In this document: positions 1 to 7,820 of the stretch, piece after piece
Position numbering within the stretch: position 1 is the first letter of the stretch
Layout of the letters: the number at the start of each line of letters is the position of its first letter
NCBI GenBank assembly: GCA_002729215.1
Contig: PBTV01000007.1
Span: forward strand, 31,628 to 66,129
DNA: 34,502 nt
Direction of reading: 5' to 3'
Source: Rubrivirga sp.
GTDB taxonomy: Bacteria > Actinomycetota > Actinomycetes > S36-B12
Notes under the pieces: generated by a model
What the model was told of the DNA's origin: nothing
What the model saw: only the letters and a program-made list of their open reading frames with translations
Database searches by the model: none
Translations under genes and position numbers: made by a program

Positions 1-528
1 TCCAGCGCCAACATGACCGTCCGGGTGCCGGCGTCGAATCTCGACACGCTTCTGGCCTCGATCGACACCCTCGGTGAGGTCACGAGCAGCAGCGTGGACG
101 CGCAGGACGTCACTGTCGAGGTCATCGATCTCGAAGCGCGGATCACGACCCTCGAAGAGTCCATCGACAGACTCCGCGACCTGCAAAGCCAAGCAGCATC
201 GGTGGCAGATCTGGTCGCGGTCGAATCCGAGCTTTCCGCACGCCAAGCCGAACTCGAATCCCTGACTGCTCGCCGCGACTACCTGACGCGGCAGGTGGAC
301 ATGTCCACGGCCTATATCTCTTTGACCAGTACAACGACCGGCCCGGGCGTCACCCCCGACTTTCTTGGTGGCCTGGAGCGCGGCTGGAACTCCCTCATCT
401 CCCTGGCCGCGGGTGTGATCACTCTCGGGGGCTTCCTCACGCCGTATCTCCTCATTGCCGGAGCGATCACGGCTATCGTGCTCGTCATCGTCGCCCTCTC
501 GCGTCGCAATCGAAAGGAAAAATCATGA
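1..528 (+). CDS. DUF4349 domain-containing envelope protein, 3' part
   Basis: The reading frame is open from the first base, so the N-terminus (normally a signal or lipoprotein leader plus part of the DUF4349 domain) lies upstream; the ATG at 13 is probably internal. The visible 175 residues show the end of the domain (RVPA...LDTLLASI, typical of DUF4349), a long charged helix with coiled-coil character (about residues 40-95, rich in E, L, R and Q), and one strongly hydrophobic C-terminal segment (about residues 135-165) followed by RRNRKEKS, a positive cytoplasmic anchor. It is therefore probably a membrane-anchored extracytoplasmic protein. No enzymatic role is known for the family. The stop overlaps the next start (ATGA), so the two genes are translationally coupled. 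Confidence 0.8.
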   Translation, partial: SSANMTVRVPASNLDTLLASIDTLGEVTSSSVDAQDVTVEVIDLEARITTLEESIDRLRDLQSQAASVADLVAVESELSARQAELESLTARRDYLTRQVDMSTAYISLTSTTTGPGVTPDFLGGLERGWNSLISLAAGVITLGGFLTPYLLIAGAITAIVLVIVALSRRNRKEKS

Positions 529-872
529 AGCTCACGGCCCCCCGCGTGACGGCACTGGCTGCCAGTGCGTTCATCGGCTGCGCCCTCCTGACCGGGTGCT
601 CGTCCTCCGACGACGATGCCTCCGCCGACTGTTCGATTGTGGAGGAAGGCTTGGACCCGGACATCACCCAAGAGCAGATTGACTTCGCCTGCGACCTCAC
701 CGCTGACCCACTTCCGCAAGACGAGGCCACCGCGATGATTGAGGACGCCGGATACGACTGGCGTATCGGTGTCATCGATGGGGAGCCTCAAGCAGTCACC
801 ATGGACTACCGAATCGATCGACTGACGCTGACCGTCGACGACGGGCTGGTGACCGACGGCATGTGGGGCTAG
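525..872 (+). CDS. Small lipoprotein with I78-inhibitor-like C-terminus
   Basis: A 115-residue predicted lipoprotein. The N-terminal signal peptide ends in a lipobox, LLTGC, with the acylated cysteine at residue 25, followed by a Ser/Asp linker. The last 45 residues (GYDWRIGVIDGEP...TMDYRIDRL.LTVDDG.V) resemble the peptidase-inhibitor I78 family, whose hallmark is an arginine strand, a T-x-D-x-R-x-D-R-L strand and a closing DG-V strand. If so, it may inhibit serine proteases at the outer face of the membrane. The family match is by motif memory only. It overlaps the preceding DUF4349 gene by 4 bases, suggesting the two act at the envelope together. The start is supported by AAAGGA about 8 bases upstream. 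Confidence 0.75.
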   Translation: MKLTAPRVTALAASAFIGCALLTGCSSSDDDASADCSIVEEGLDPDITQEQIDFACDLTADPLPQDEATAMIEDAGYDWRIGVIDGEPQAVTMDYRIDRLTLTVDDGLVTDGMWG

Positions 873-877
873 CTCCC

Positions 878-892
878 GCTTTGTCTCAAAGC
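878..892. terminator. Short hairpin between convergent genes
   Basis: GCTTTG-TCT-CAAAGC is a perfect 6-bp inverted repeat with a 3-base loop in the 23-base gap between the lipoprotein stop and the stop of the convergent operon. It could end transcription in either direction. There is no U-tract and the stem is short, so the call is tentative. Confidence 0.3.
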
Positions 893-895
893 CGG

Positions 896-1150
896 CTAGT
901 CCCGAGGCCGGCCACCAAACGGGCCACCACGAGGTCGCTCATCGGTCTGCGATGTCTGCGGTCCATCGGCCGGGGCCGGCGCACTTGCCCGGCCGATACC
1001 GATGCCGACGAGCACCCCGAGCAACACCAGAAGTACACCGATCAAGATCGATGTGGACCTGGCGCGCGTCTTCTTTCCCCGCTTGGCAAGGAGCGATGCC
1101 AGATCGTCGCTCGGTTGCGCGGCATTCTCTGCCGAGACGTCGTCACTCAT
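896..1150 (-). CDS. Small single-pass membrane protein at the end of an export operon
   Basis: An 84-residue protein that I do not recognise. The first 35 residues are polar and acidic (MSDDVSAENAAQ), then comes KRGKKTRAR, one clear transmembrane segment (about residues 32-53, rich in L, V, I and G) and a short Pro/Arg/Gly-rich tail (about residues 54-84). The positive cluster before the membrane segment predicts a cytoplasmic N-terminus. The ATG at 1150 is preferred over an upstream in-frame start at 1207 because GAGG lies about 10 bases before it and it overlaps the permease stop by only 8 bases. Its place as the last gene of a HlyD-ATPase-permease operon suggests an accessory role in that transporter, but this is guilt by association. 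Confidence 0.65.
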   Translation of the reverse strand: MSDDVSAENAAQPSDDLASLLAKRGKKTRARSTSILIGVLLVLLGVLVGIGIGRASAPAPADGPQTSQTDERPRGGPFGGRPRD

Positions 1151-2348
1151 GTCGCAATGCCTCGATGGGGCGTAGGGATGCCGCTCGCTTGGCTGGGTAA
1201 CTGCCAAAGAACAAGCCGATCGCCACGCTGATCACGTACGCCCCGACGACAGATACCGGGACCACGGAGGGGGAAATACCGGCGATCTCAATCTGGGCAA
1301 CCAGGAGGGCCAGGCCCAAGCCAGCCGTGGCGCCGAAGAGTGAGAGCACCGTCGCTTCCAGCAAAAACTGCAGGAGGATGAAGCGCCGTGAGGCCCCGAT
1401 TGCTTTGCGAATGCCGATCTCGCGCGTTCTCTCGGTAACGGAGACGAGCATGATGTTCGTGATACCGATGCCACCGACCAGCAAACTGATGGCGCCGACC
1501 GCCCCGAGAAGCGCCGTGAAGATTCCCAACGCCGTGTTGGCGGTGTCCAACAGGCTCGCCTGATTGAAGACCTCGAAGTCTCGCGTGCCTTCGGTGGTTC
1601 CGTGCCGTTCATCGAGAATCGCGATTGCTTGCTCTTCGGCATCGTCTGTCGTCTCCGACGACGAAGCCTGGACAGAGATAGCCGACACTTCCCCGTACCC
1701 GGTGATCGAGTTCTCCACCGCCGACAAGGGAGCGATCACGACATCGTCCGGGTTGGCGAACGCCCCTCCCTTTTCCGCCTGAACGCCGACGACGGTGAAG
1801 GGGACACCATTGCAGGCGATCTGGCGTCCGAGCGGATCGGATTCAGGGAACAGGCTTTCGGCGACCGTTGATCCGATGACGGTGATTCTGCGGGCAGACA
1901 GTTCGTCGGCGTTACTGAAATATGCACCGGCCGACACGGGTGAGTTGTTGATGGAGAAGAAGGAAGGCCAAGTCCCCACTATTTGCGTCGAGTGACTGCG
2001 GTCCTCGCTGGTGCACGTGACCGCCGTGCGTCTCTCAGGCGCGGCACCGGCGATATCAGGAGCCCGCACCGGATCGTTCAAGGCGATCGCATCGTCCACC
2101 GTCAACTCCTGGACGGATGGGTTGACGATCTCACCATCCCGATTGGGGTTCTCCGGCGTCACATACAGCAGGTTGCTACCCAAGGACTGGATGCTGGAGG
2201 TCACCGAGTTGGAGGCTCCCTGCCCGAAGGCGACGAGAATGATCACCGCGGCGACACCGATCATGATGCCGAGCGTGGTCAGGATCGAGCGGAGCCGGTT
2301 GGCGAGGATGGCTTGCCAGCCACTGCGCAGCGCCTCAATGAAGATCAT
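1143..2348 (-). CDS. MacB/YknZ-type ABC transporter permease
   Basis: A 401-residue FtsX/MacB-family permease. The N-terminus has the family start ([21 protein letters not shown]), then a first membrane helix (LTTLGIMIGVAAVIILVAFG, about residues 24-45), an extracytoplasmic MacB-type domain (about residues 46-270), and three C-terminal helices with VGGIGITNIMLVSVTERTREIG..KAIGAS in between, the segment that couples to the ATPase. Such permeases work as dimers by mechanotransmission, driving export through a partner adaptor rather than forming a classic transport channel. It overlaps the ATPase gene by 4 bases (ATGA) and follows the adaptor gene, matching the yknX-yknY-yknZ order. The substrate is unknown; peptides, antibiotics or lipids are all possible. 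Confidence 0.9.
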   Translation of the reverse strand: MIFIEALRSGWQAILANRLRSILTTLGIMIGVAAVIILVAFGQGASNSVTSSIQSLGSNLLYVTPENPNRDGEIVNPSVQELTVDDAIALNDPVRAPDIAGAAPERRTAVTCTSEDRSHSTQIVGTWPSFFSINNSPVSAGAYFSNADELSARRITVIGSTVAESLFPESDPLGRQIACNGVPFTVVGVQAEKGGAFANPDDVVIAPLSAVENSITGYGEVSAISVQASSSETTDDAEEQAIAILDERHGTTEGTRDFEVFNQASLLDTANTALGIFTALLGAVGAISLLVGGIGITNIMLVSVTERTREIGIRKAIGASRRFILLQFLLEATVLSLFGATAGLGLALLVAQIEIAGISPSVVPVSVVGAYVISVAIGLFFGSYPAKRAASLRPIEALRHE

Positions 2349-3037
2349 CGGGCAGCCGCCAACACATCGGATTCGACCTTGCCATCTCGCAGCGTGACCA
2401 CCCGACCCGCGCGTTCGGCGACGTCGTCCTCGTGAGTGATGATCACGATCGTCTTTCCTTCGGAGTGAATTTCGTCGAGAAGGTCCAGGACGTCTGCTGT
2501 CGATCGAGAGTCGAGGTTGCCGGTCGGCTCGTCGGCCAGCATGAGCGAGGGGTCCATTGCCAGGGCCCGAGCGACCGCGACACGTTGCTGCTGCCCACCA
2601 GAGAGCTCGTTGGGTTGATGATGCGAGCGATCAGCAAGGCCCACCTTCGCCAGAGCGTCCAGCGCTCGTCGACGCCGCTCGGAGCGACGCACCCCCCGAT
2701 ACATCAGCGGCAATTCCACGTTCGATGCCGCACTCATCCGCGGTATCAGGTTGAACGCCTGGAAGATGAACCCGATTCGTCGGTTGCGCACCAGGGAGAG
2801 AGCGTCGTCATCAAGGTCCCCGATATCCACGCCGTCGATTTTGTAGGTTCCCGACGTCGCCACGTCGAGAGCTCCGATGATGTTCATCACCGTCGATTTC
2901 CCGGATCCCGATGCGCCCATGATCGCGACGTACTCCCCGGGCTCCACGGTGAGAGAGATTCCATCGACGGCGCGCACCTCGGCCTCACCTTGGCCGTAGA
3001 CCTTGGTGATGTCGTGCATCTCGACGACTGCCGTCAC
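2345..3037 (-). CDS. MacB/YknY/LolD-type ABC transporter ATPase
   Basis: A 230-residue stand-alone nucleotide-binding subunit. Walker A is GASGSGKST (residues 41-49), the Q-loop is QAFNLIP (about 93-99), the signature is LSGGQQQR (145-152), and Walker B is LMLADEP (165-171) followed by TGNLDS and the H-loop IITHED. The phrase TGNLDS and the length are typical of the MacB/LolD subfamily. It hydrolyses ATP to move the partner permease encoded immediately downstream. It overlaps both the adaptor gene (3034-3037) and the permease gene (2345-2348) by 4 bases, so the three subunits are expected to be made in fixed proportion. All key motifs are intact. Confidence 0.95.
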   Translation of the reverse strand: MTAVVEMHDITKVYGQGEAEVRAVDGISLTVEPGEYVAIMGASGSGKSTVMNIIGALDVATSGTYKIDGVDIGDLDDDALSLVRNRRIGFIFQAFNLIPRMSAASNVELPLMYRGVRRSERRRRALDALAKVGLADRSHHQPNELSGGQQQRVAVARALAMDPSLMLADEPTGNLDSRSTADVLDLLDEIHSEGKTIVIITHEDDVAERAGRVVTLRDGKVESDVLAAAR

Positions 3038-4794
3038 GATTCGTCACCACCGCCGAAGGGACCGTCGTCGGGTTCGGGTCCAGGAACCCCTCCCTCGGGG
3101 AAGGAGACGTCGTCGGCCGACGGAATGACCAGGACGTCTCCTTCTTCGACGCCGGTAGTGATTTCCACTCCCGCGTCCCCTTGCAAACCGAGAACGACCT
3201 GCACCTTGTCGGTCGATGTCTCCGCTCCCTCAGTTCGCTGCATGAGGACGGCAGCACGATCGTCGGTTCCCGTAACAGCGCTTTGCGGAACCACCAGCAC
3301 GTCGATCGCCTCATCGACCAGGACCGAGACCGACGCTGTCATGCCTTCGCGCACCGTCGTCGGGGCGTCGATGACCTGCACTCGGACTCCGTAGGTGATC
3401 AAGCCGGAGTTGCTCGTGGTTCCCACTGGGTCAATCGACACGACGGTTCCCTCCGCACGCTCGCCTGCCAACGCGTCGAAGGTGATCGTGGCTGGCGAGC
3501 CCACAACGATCTTGGCTGCGTCGGACTCGGCGAAGTTCGCGACCACTTCGATCGGGCCGTCGGGTAACACGGTGATCCCGCCTTGCGCGCCCGATGCGGT
3601 AGCAACCTCGCCAACGACATACGGCACGGAACCGATAACCCCATCGACCGGTGCGACGATCCGCGTGTTATCCACGGCTTGTTGCGCAACCTCGACCGCC
3701 ACTTCGGCTGATTCGATAGCCGCGTCTGAGGCCGTCAGTTCCTCACCTCCGGACACCTGCACCGTTTCCTGCGAGGCCAGAGCCGACGTCAACGACGCGC
3801 GGGCGGCTGAGACGGACTGCTCGCCAGCAACCTTGCCCTGCCGGTAGACACGCTCTGCGGTCTCGAGTGCCTGACGGGAGTTACGGACAGCGTCGTCTCC
3901 GGCCTTCCGCAATTCCGTCTGGGTTTGCTGCAGGGCGACGTTCGCACTCGCCAAGCTCAAAGACGCTGTTTGTTGGGCCTGCTGGTCCACGAGGAGCCCG
4001 GTCGTTCGGGCCCGCACGGCGGAGTCGTAGGCCTGCCGTGCCGCAAGCGTGGCGGTCTGGGCGCTGGTGCAGGCGGCCGTCTCCGAGCCGGTACCTTCGC
4101 AGGCGCTGTTCTCCTGGTTCTGGCGTTGGGTCAGAGATTCCCCCGCCTGATTGACGGCCACGTCATAGCCGATCGCGTTATTGGCTGCGTTCTCCACCGA
4201 CGAGTCGAAGGCCCGCTGCGCGGAGTCAACGCTTGCCTGGGTGCTTCGAAACTGTGCCTGCGCCGACGGGTTAGGGCACAGCGCGCTCGTCGGATCCAGA
4301 CAGGATTCGTCCCACAGGTCCTTGGCAACGGCCAACGACTCCTGCGCCTGGTCCACGGCCAACGTGTTCCGCTTGTTCGTCTGCTTAGCGACTCGCGACG
4401 CATCCGACAGGGCAGCACTCGCGGAGGCAGCCGAGGCGTTACTCGACGCAGATGTCTGCACGGCCTGCGCCAATGTCGACTCGGCGGCCGCCAACTGCTG
4501 GCGGGCCGCCGTATCGTCCACGGTGGCGAGGATCGTTCCTGCGGAGACGTCATCGCCAGCTTCCACGTTGACCGACGCCACGGTTCCGGGCGTCGCGAAA
4601 GTGAGGTCGACAACACCGGACCGCTCAACCGTGCCGCTCGCGGTGACAGTTGCGGTCACGTCTGCCCGGGCGACGGTGACGGTTCGCTGCTCGGGGGCCT
4701 GCGAAGACGGTCGCAGGGACACCACGATCAGCCCAAGAACGGCAGCGATGGCAACTCCGATACCCACGTTCACCCACAGGGTGCGTCGTCTCAT
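3034..4794 (-). CDS. HlyD/YknX-type periplasmic adaptor of the ABC exporter
   Basis: A 586-residue membrane-fusion protein. One N-terminal membrane anchor (about residues 8-27) is followed by a split lipoyl/barrel-sandwich domain (TPGTVASVNVEAGDDVSAG near 69-87; the second half near residues 375-395 around TRIVAPVDGVIGS), a long Ala/Gln/Ser-rich coiled coil between them (about 95-365), and C-terminal beta-barrel and membrane-proximal domains. It is longer than most Gram-positive adaptors because the coiled coil is extended; it also holds two Cys pairs (around CLDPTSALCP and CEGTGSETAAC) that may form disulfides outside the cell. As first gene of the operon it defines the promoter side; the hexamer CAGGCT lies 6 bases before the ATG, a weak leaderless-type -10. 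Confidence 0.9.
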   Translation of the reverse strand: MRRRTLWVNVGIGVAIAAVLGLIVVSLRPSSQAPEQRTVTVARADVTATVTASGTVERSGVVDLTFATPGTVASVNVEAGDDVSAGTILATVDDTAARQQLAAAESTLAQAVQTSASSNASAASASAALSDASRVAKQTNKRNTLAVDQAQESLAVAKDLWDESCLDPTSALCPNPSAQAQFRSTQASVDSAQRAFDSSVENAANNAIGYDVAVNQAGESLTQRQNQENSACEGTGSETAACTSAQTATLAARQAYDSAVRARTTGLLVDQQAQQTASLSLASANVALQQTQTELRKAGDDAVRNSRQALETAERVYRQGKVAGEQSVSAARASLTSALASQETVQVSGGEELTASDAAIESAEVAVEVAQQAVDNTRIVAPVDGVIGSVPYVVGEVATASGAQGGITVLPDGPIEVVANFAESDAAKIVVGSPATITFDALAGERAEGTVVSIDPVGTTSNSGLITYGVRVQVIDAPTTVREGMTASVSVLVDEAIDVLVVPQSAVTGTDDRAAVLMQRTEGAETSTDKVQVVLGLQGDAGVEITTGVEEGDVLVIPSADDVSFPEGGVPGPEPDDGPFGGGDES

Positions 4795-4878
4795 GGCTCG
4801 AGCCTGCCGGAAACCTGTTGTCGCGTCACATCGAGGCTGTTCGAGTCTTGTAAATTCCGCAGGTCACGCATAGCCGTG

Positions 4879-6528
4879 TCACATACCGATAAGGGTGCGC
4901 AGGTGTCGCGGCGCCGGGGATCCATGGCTGAGCATCAGGTCGTGAACCTGACGGTCAGACCAGTCCGGGTGCACGACTCGAAGATCGTTTGCGATACTCC
5001 GGACCGCTTGGTAGCCCACGAAATAGGTCGGCAGTTGTCCCGCGGTCAGCAGGGCCCGGCGCCACTTACCGATCGCTTCCCCTTCTTCCTGAAAGCCACG
5101 GAACGTCATCAGCTGGAGTGCCTCGTCTTCGCTCATCTCCATGGAGTGGACGCGGATGTCTAGGATCGTGTTGATGGCCATTCGGGCTTGCATCTTCAAC
5201 TGCTGGAGTCGGATCGCTAGTGCGGACTGCGCTGAATCTTCGGGGTCGTACCCGTTGTCGAGGAGGAGCTCCTCTGCGTACACCGCCCAGCCTTCGACAA
5301 AAACGCCGCTGAATCCGAAACGTCGGACGCGGGTGGGCGTTTGGGCTTGGGCTGCGTGAGCCAATTGAAGAACATGACCGGGCATGGCTTCGTGGATCGT
5401 GAGGTCGTGCAGCAACGTCGCGTTGTACTCGCGGTAGAACGACGCGACCTGCTCCTGATCCCACGACGCCGGTGTCGGCGAGACGGCGACGTACGTGGGC
5501 ACCGACGCTTCTTCCAGGGGTCCTGGCGCATCGCAGTAGGCCACCGCCACTCCCCGATGTATCTCCGGCATTTCGATGACCTCGGTGTCTTGCTGAGGAA
5601 TCGACACCAGCTCTCGATCGCGAACGAAGGCACTGGCGTGCTCCAGGGCATCACGGACTAGCGGCAACACGGTCTCGTTGGTCACGACCGCCTCGGCGGC
5701 AACGCGCTCTAAGGCGCGTCGCACCACGCGCTCGGCGTGCACGGATTCGTCCAGATACTCGGCGGCCACCTCGCGCATACGACCGGTGACCTCATCAAGG
5801 TGCGCTTCCGCATCGCGGAGCAGGTGATTGGCGCTGGTGGCGTCATCGAGCGAGTGCCACAGCACGCCGGCGTAGATCCGCTGGTTCAGTCGCGGACTCC
5901 GGGTGCTGACGGGTAGTTGTTCGTTCAGCCACGCGATGTGTTCATCGATGGCTGCGACGGCAGCATCGACTCCCGCAGGAAGGTCTGTCTCGTTCACCGC
6001 ACACTGCTCGGCGATAGCATCGGTGACCACGGCACGTGTTCCCGTCAGTTGCCCCACGGCCGTTTCCACGTGGATGTGCGGCATGGAATCGAGCGACCGA
6101 CGAGCGGTGTCCAGAAACTCGGGGATGGCAGACAGGCGCGATTGGATGCTCGCTAAACGTTCCGGCCACGGAGCGAAGTCACGCGAGAGCAGCAAGTGCA
6201 ACGCCGTTCCCGGGTTCCACTCCATCGGGTTCCACTCCGCACTCGTGAGCTCGTCGATCTCGAAAGCCTCGCGCTGAAGTCGCGACCGCAAAATCTCGAG
6301 ATCGACCAGGTCGACGACATCGAGTTCGACATCATCGATCGCATCGATGGCGGTCAATTGATCGTCGATCTGTCGCGACCGAGACGCCCGGGCTTCGATT
6401 GAGTAGTCGGGCAGTCGGTCATCGAATCGATGATCGCCGAGCCAGGTCGCGCCTACAGGATCGGCTTCGAGCGCAGCGTCGATCGACTCTTCCGCAAGCC
6501 GGCGAAACTGTGCTGTTGCGTCGTTCAC
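4879..6528 (-). CDS. DUF885 family protein, probable metallopeptidase-like
   Basis: A 549-residue DUF885 protein. The diagnostic motif is HEAMPGH (near residues 379-385), followed about 30 residues later by EGWAVYAEELL; the two His and the later Glu are thought to form a gluzincin-like metal site, in a mostly helical protein. The N-terminal pattern (DPVGATWLGDHRFDDRLPDYS) is also typical of the family. No signal peptide is seen, so it is cytosolic here. The substrate is unknown; carboxypeptidase-like activity is the usual guess. It overlaps mazG by 4 bases and ends an operon that begins at rplY or mfd. An 84-base spacer separates it from the export operon downstream. Confidence 0.85.
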   Translation of the reverse strand: MNDATAQFRRLAEESIDAALEADPVGATWLGDHRFDDRLPDYSIEARASRSRQIDDQLTAIDAIDDVELDVVDLVDLEILRSRLQREAFEIDELTSAEWNPMEWNPGTALHLLLSRDFAPWPERLASIQSRLSAIPEFLDTARRSLDSMPHIHVETAVGQLTGTRAVVTDAIAEQCAVNETDLPAGVDAAVAAIDEHIAWLNEQLPVSTRSPRLNQRIYAGVLWHSLDDATSANHLLRDAEAHLDEVTGRMREVAAEYLDESVHAERVVRRALERVAAEAVVTNETVLPLVRDALEHASAFVRDRELVSIPQQDTEVIEMPEIHRGVAVAYCDAPGPLEEASVPTYVAVSPTPASWDQEQVASFYREYNATLLHDLTIHEAMPGHVLQLAHAAQAQTPTRVRRFGFSGVFVEGWAVYAEELLLDNGYDPEDSAQSALAIRLQQLKMQARMAINTILDIRVHSMEMSEDEALQLMTFRGFQEEGEAIGKWRRALLTAGQLPTYFVGYQAVRSIANDLRVVHPDWSDRQVHDLMLSHGSPAPRHLRTLIGM

Positions 6529-7193
6529 TGACTCTCTGCCTCTCGTATCGAGATGATTCGGCGTCGGACCGATTGCCGCAACGCCGCCTCCGCATCCCAG
6601 CCTCGATCCCGAGCAAGAGAGGCGACCGCGAGTAGAAACTCACCGAGGTCTTCCTCACCGTCGACGGAATCGAGTAAGCGGACAGCCGCGTCGAGTGATT
6701 CCAGATCCGGAACCGCGTCACCGAGCAATGTGCTGCGCGAGTGCACCTTCGATGCTCGAAGCAGCGCCGGCAGATGTTCTGGAATGCCGTCCGCCACCGA
6801 CGCGCGCCCCTTTTCTTCGGCCTTGAGCGCATGCCAGTTGGCTTCCACTTGCTCGGCGGTGTCCGCATCGGCGTCAGCGAAGACGTGCGGGTGGCGCCGG
6901 ATCAACTTCTCGACGATGCCACGAGCGACATCGTCTACGTCCCAGCCCTTATCCCCTCGCTCCTGGGCGATGCGGGCATGGAAGACAACTTGCAGTAACA
7001 GGTCCCCGAGTTCCTCGCGCAAGCCGGAGTCATCGCCGCCCTCGATCGCTTCGACGGTCTCGTAGGCCTCCTCGACGAGGTACTCGACGAGACTCTGGTG
7101 CGTTTGGCGTGCATCCCACGGGCAGCCACCGGGTGATCGAAGCCGATCCATCACCTCGATCAGGTCGAGGACGCTCTCCCCGCGCTTCGCCAT
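6525..7193 (-). CDS. mazG: Nucleoside triphosphate pyrophosphohydrolase MazG
   Basis: A 222-residue single-domain MazG that hydrolyses NTPs or dNTPs to the monophosphate and PPi, clearing damaged or non-canonical nucleotides. The N-terminus has the family start L.EVMDRLRSPGGCPWDARQTH.SL; the Mg-binding set is EEAYE (residues 41-45) and EELGD (60-64), matching EExxE...ExxD. It is shorter than the two-domain E. coli enzyme (about 263 residues), as in other actinobacteria. It sits just after mfd and the SurA-like lipoprotein, a conserved actinobacterial arrangement in which mfd and mazG share DNA-protection roles. No eno gene follows, unlike the layout I recall for Mycobacterium and Streptomyces; a DUF885 gene takes that position, overlapping by 4 bases. 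Confidence 0.95.
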   Translation of the reverse strand: MAKRGESVLDLIEVMDRLRSPGGCPWDARQTHQSLVEYLVEEAYETVEAIEGGDDSGLREELGDLLLQVVFHARIAQERGDKGWDVDDVARGIVEKLIRRHPHVFADADADTAEQVEANWHALKAEEKGRASVADGIPEHLPALLRASKVHSRSTLLGDAVPDLESLDAAVRLLDSVDGEEDLGEFLLAVASLARDRGWDAEAALRQSVRRRIISIREAESQ

Positions 7194-7220
7194 CTGTCCG
7201 CTTTCTGCGTGCGCGTCCGG

Positions 7221-7820
7221 TCAGGAAATCTGAATCGGGACGGACAAATCGTTCGGGGGTGGGCCCACCAGCAAACCGGCCGGGTCCCACTGTCCGTAGC
7301 GTGGGCTCACCGTCGTGCCGACTTCCTCGCTGTAGGCGGTAACGGCCGCGAAGATCGCGCTCGATTGAGACTCCGGGGTTCCGCTCGGATCGAATAGCAC
7401 ACCCATTTTCTGTGCCAGAAGGTTCACGCGAAACAACTCATCGATGTCGTCGGGTGCGAGATCCTGGGCCAGCAGCGTGTTCTGGAATGCTTCTCGCCCT
7501 CCGGAGGCTTCGACGTAGTTCGCGATGGTCGCGTCCAATTCCCCCTGCGTGACGACAACCTCGTTCTCGGCCGCCAGCTGTTCGACGAGTTGAGTCGTGA
7601 TCATCCGATCGAGGGTAGTCACCACCAGGGCTTCAGAGGTCGAGTCGACCGGTCGTCCCTGCGCGCGCAGCACCTGCTCCACCTGCTCGGTCAGGTCGCG
7701 TTCGGAGATTCGCTCGTTCCCCACCACCGCGGCTGCTCCCGGGGTGGCGGACGCGCAACCACTCAACACGAGGACGCTTGCGGCGACCGCTGCAACCACG
7801 CCTGCTCTCCGGCTATTCAC
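7221..7820 (-). CDS. SurA N-terminal-domain lipoprotein
   Basis: A 199-residue lipoprotein. The signal peptide ends with LVLSGC (acylated Cys22). Residues about 30-150 match the SurA N-terminal chaperone fold (VVGNERISERDLTEQVEQVL, then LDRMITTQLVEQLAAENEVVVTQGELD). The parvulin prolyl-isomerase domain found in SurA and PrsA is absent, so any role is in holding client proteins rather than isomerising them. The position between mfd and mazG matches the LpqU/SurA-like lipoprotein slot in related genomes. Its start overlaps the mfd stop by 8 bases, implying coupled translation. Confidence 0.85.
   Translation of the reverse strand: MNSRRAGVVAAVAASVLVLSGCASATPGAAAVVGNERISERDLTEQVEQVLRAQGRPVDSTSEALVVTTLDRMITTQLVEQLAAENEVVVTQGELDATIANYVEASGGREAFQNTLLAQDLAPDDIDELFRVNLLAQKMGVLFDPSGTPESQSSAIFAAVTAYSEEVGTTVSPRYGQWDPAGLLVGPPPNDLSVPIQIS

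Noticed and set aside
3925-5163. A 412-codon open frame opposite the adaptor gene
   Set aside because: Arg/Gly-rich mirror translation of the adaptor and DUF885 genes with no recognisable domain.
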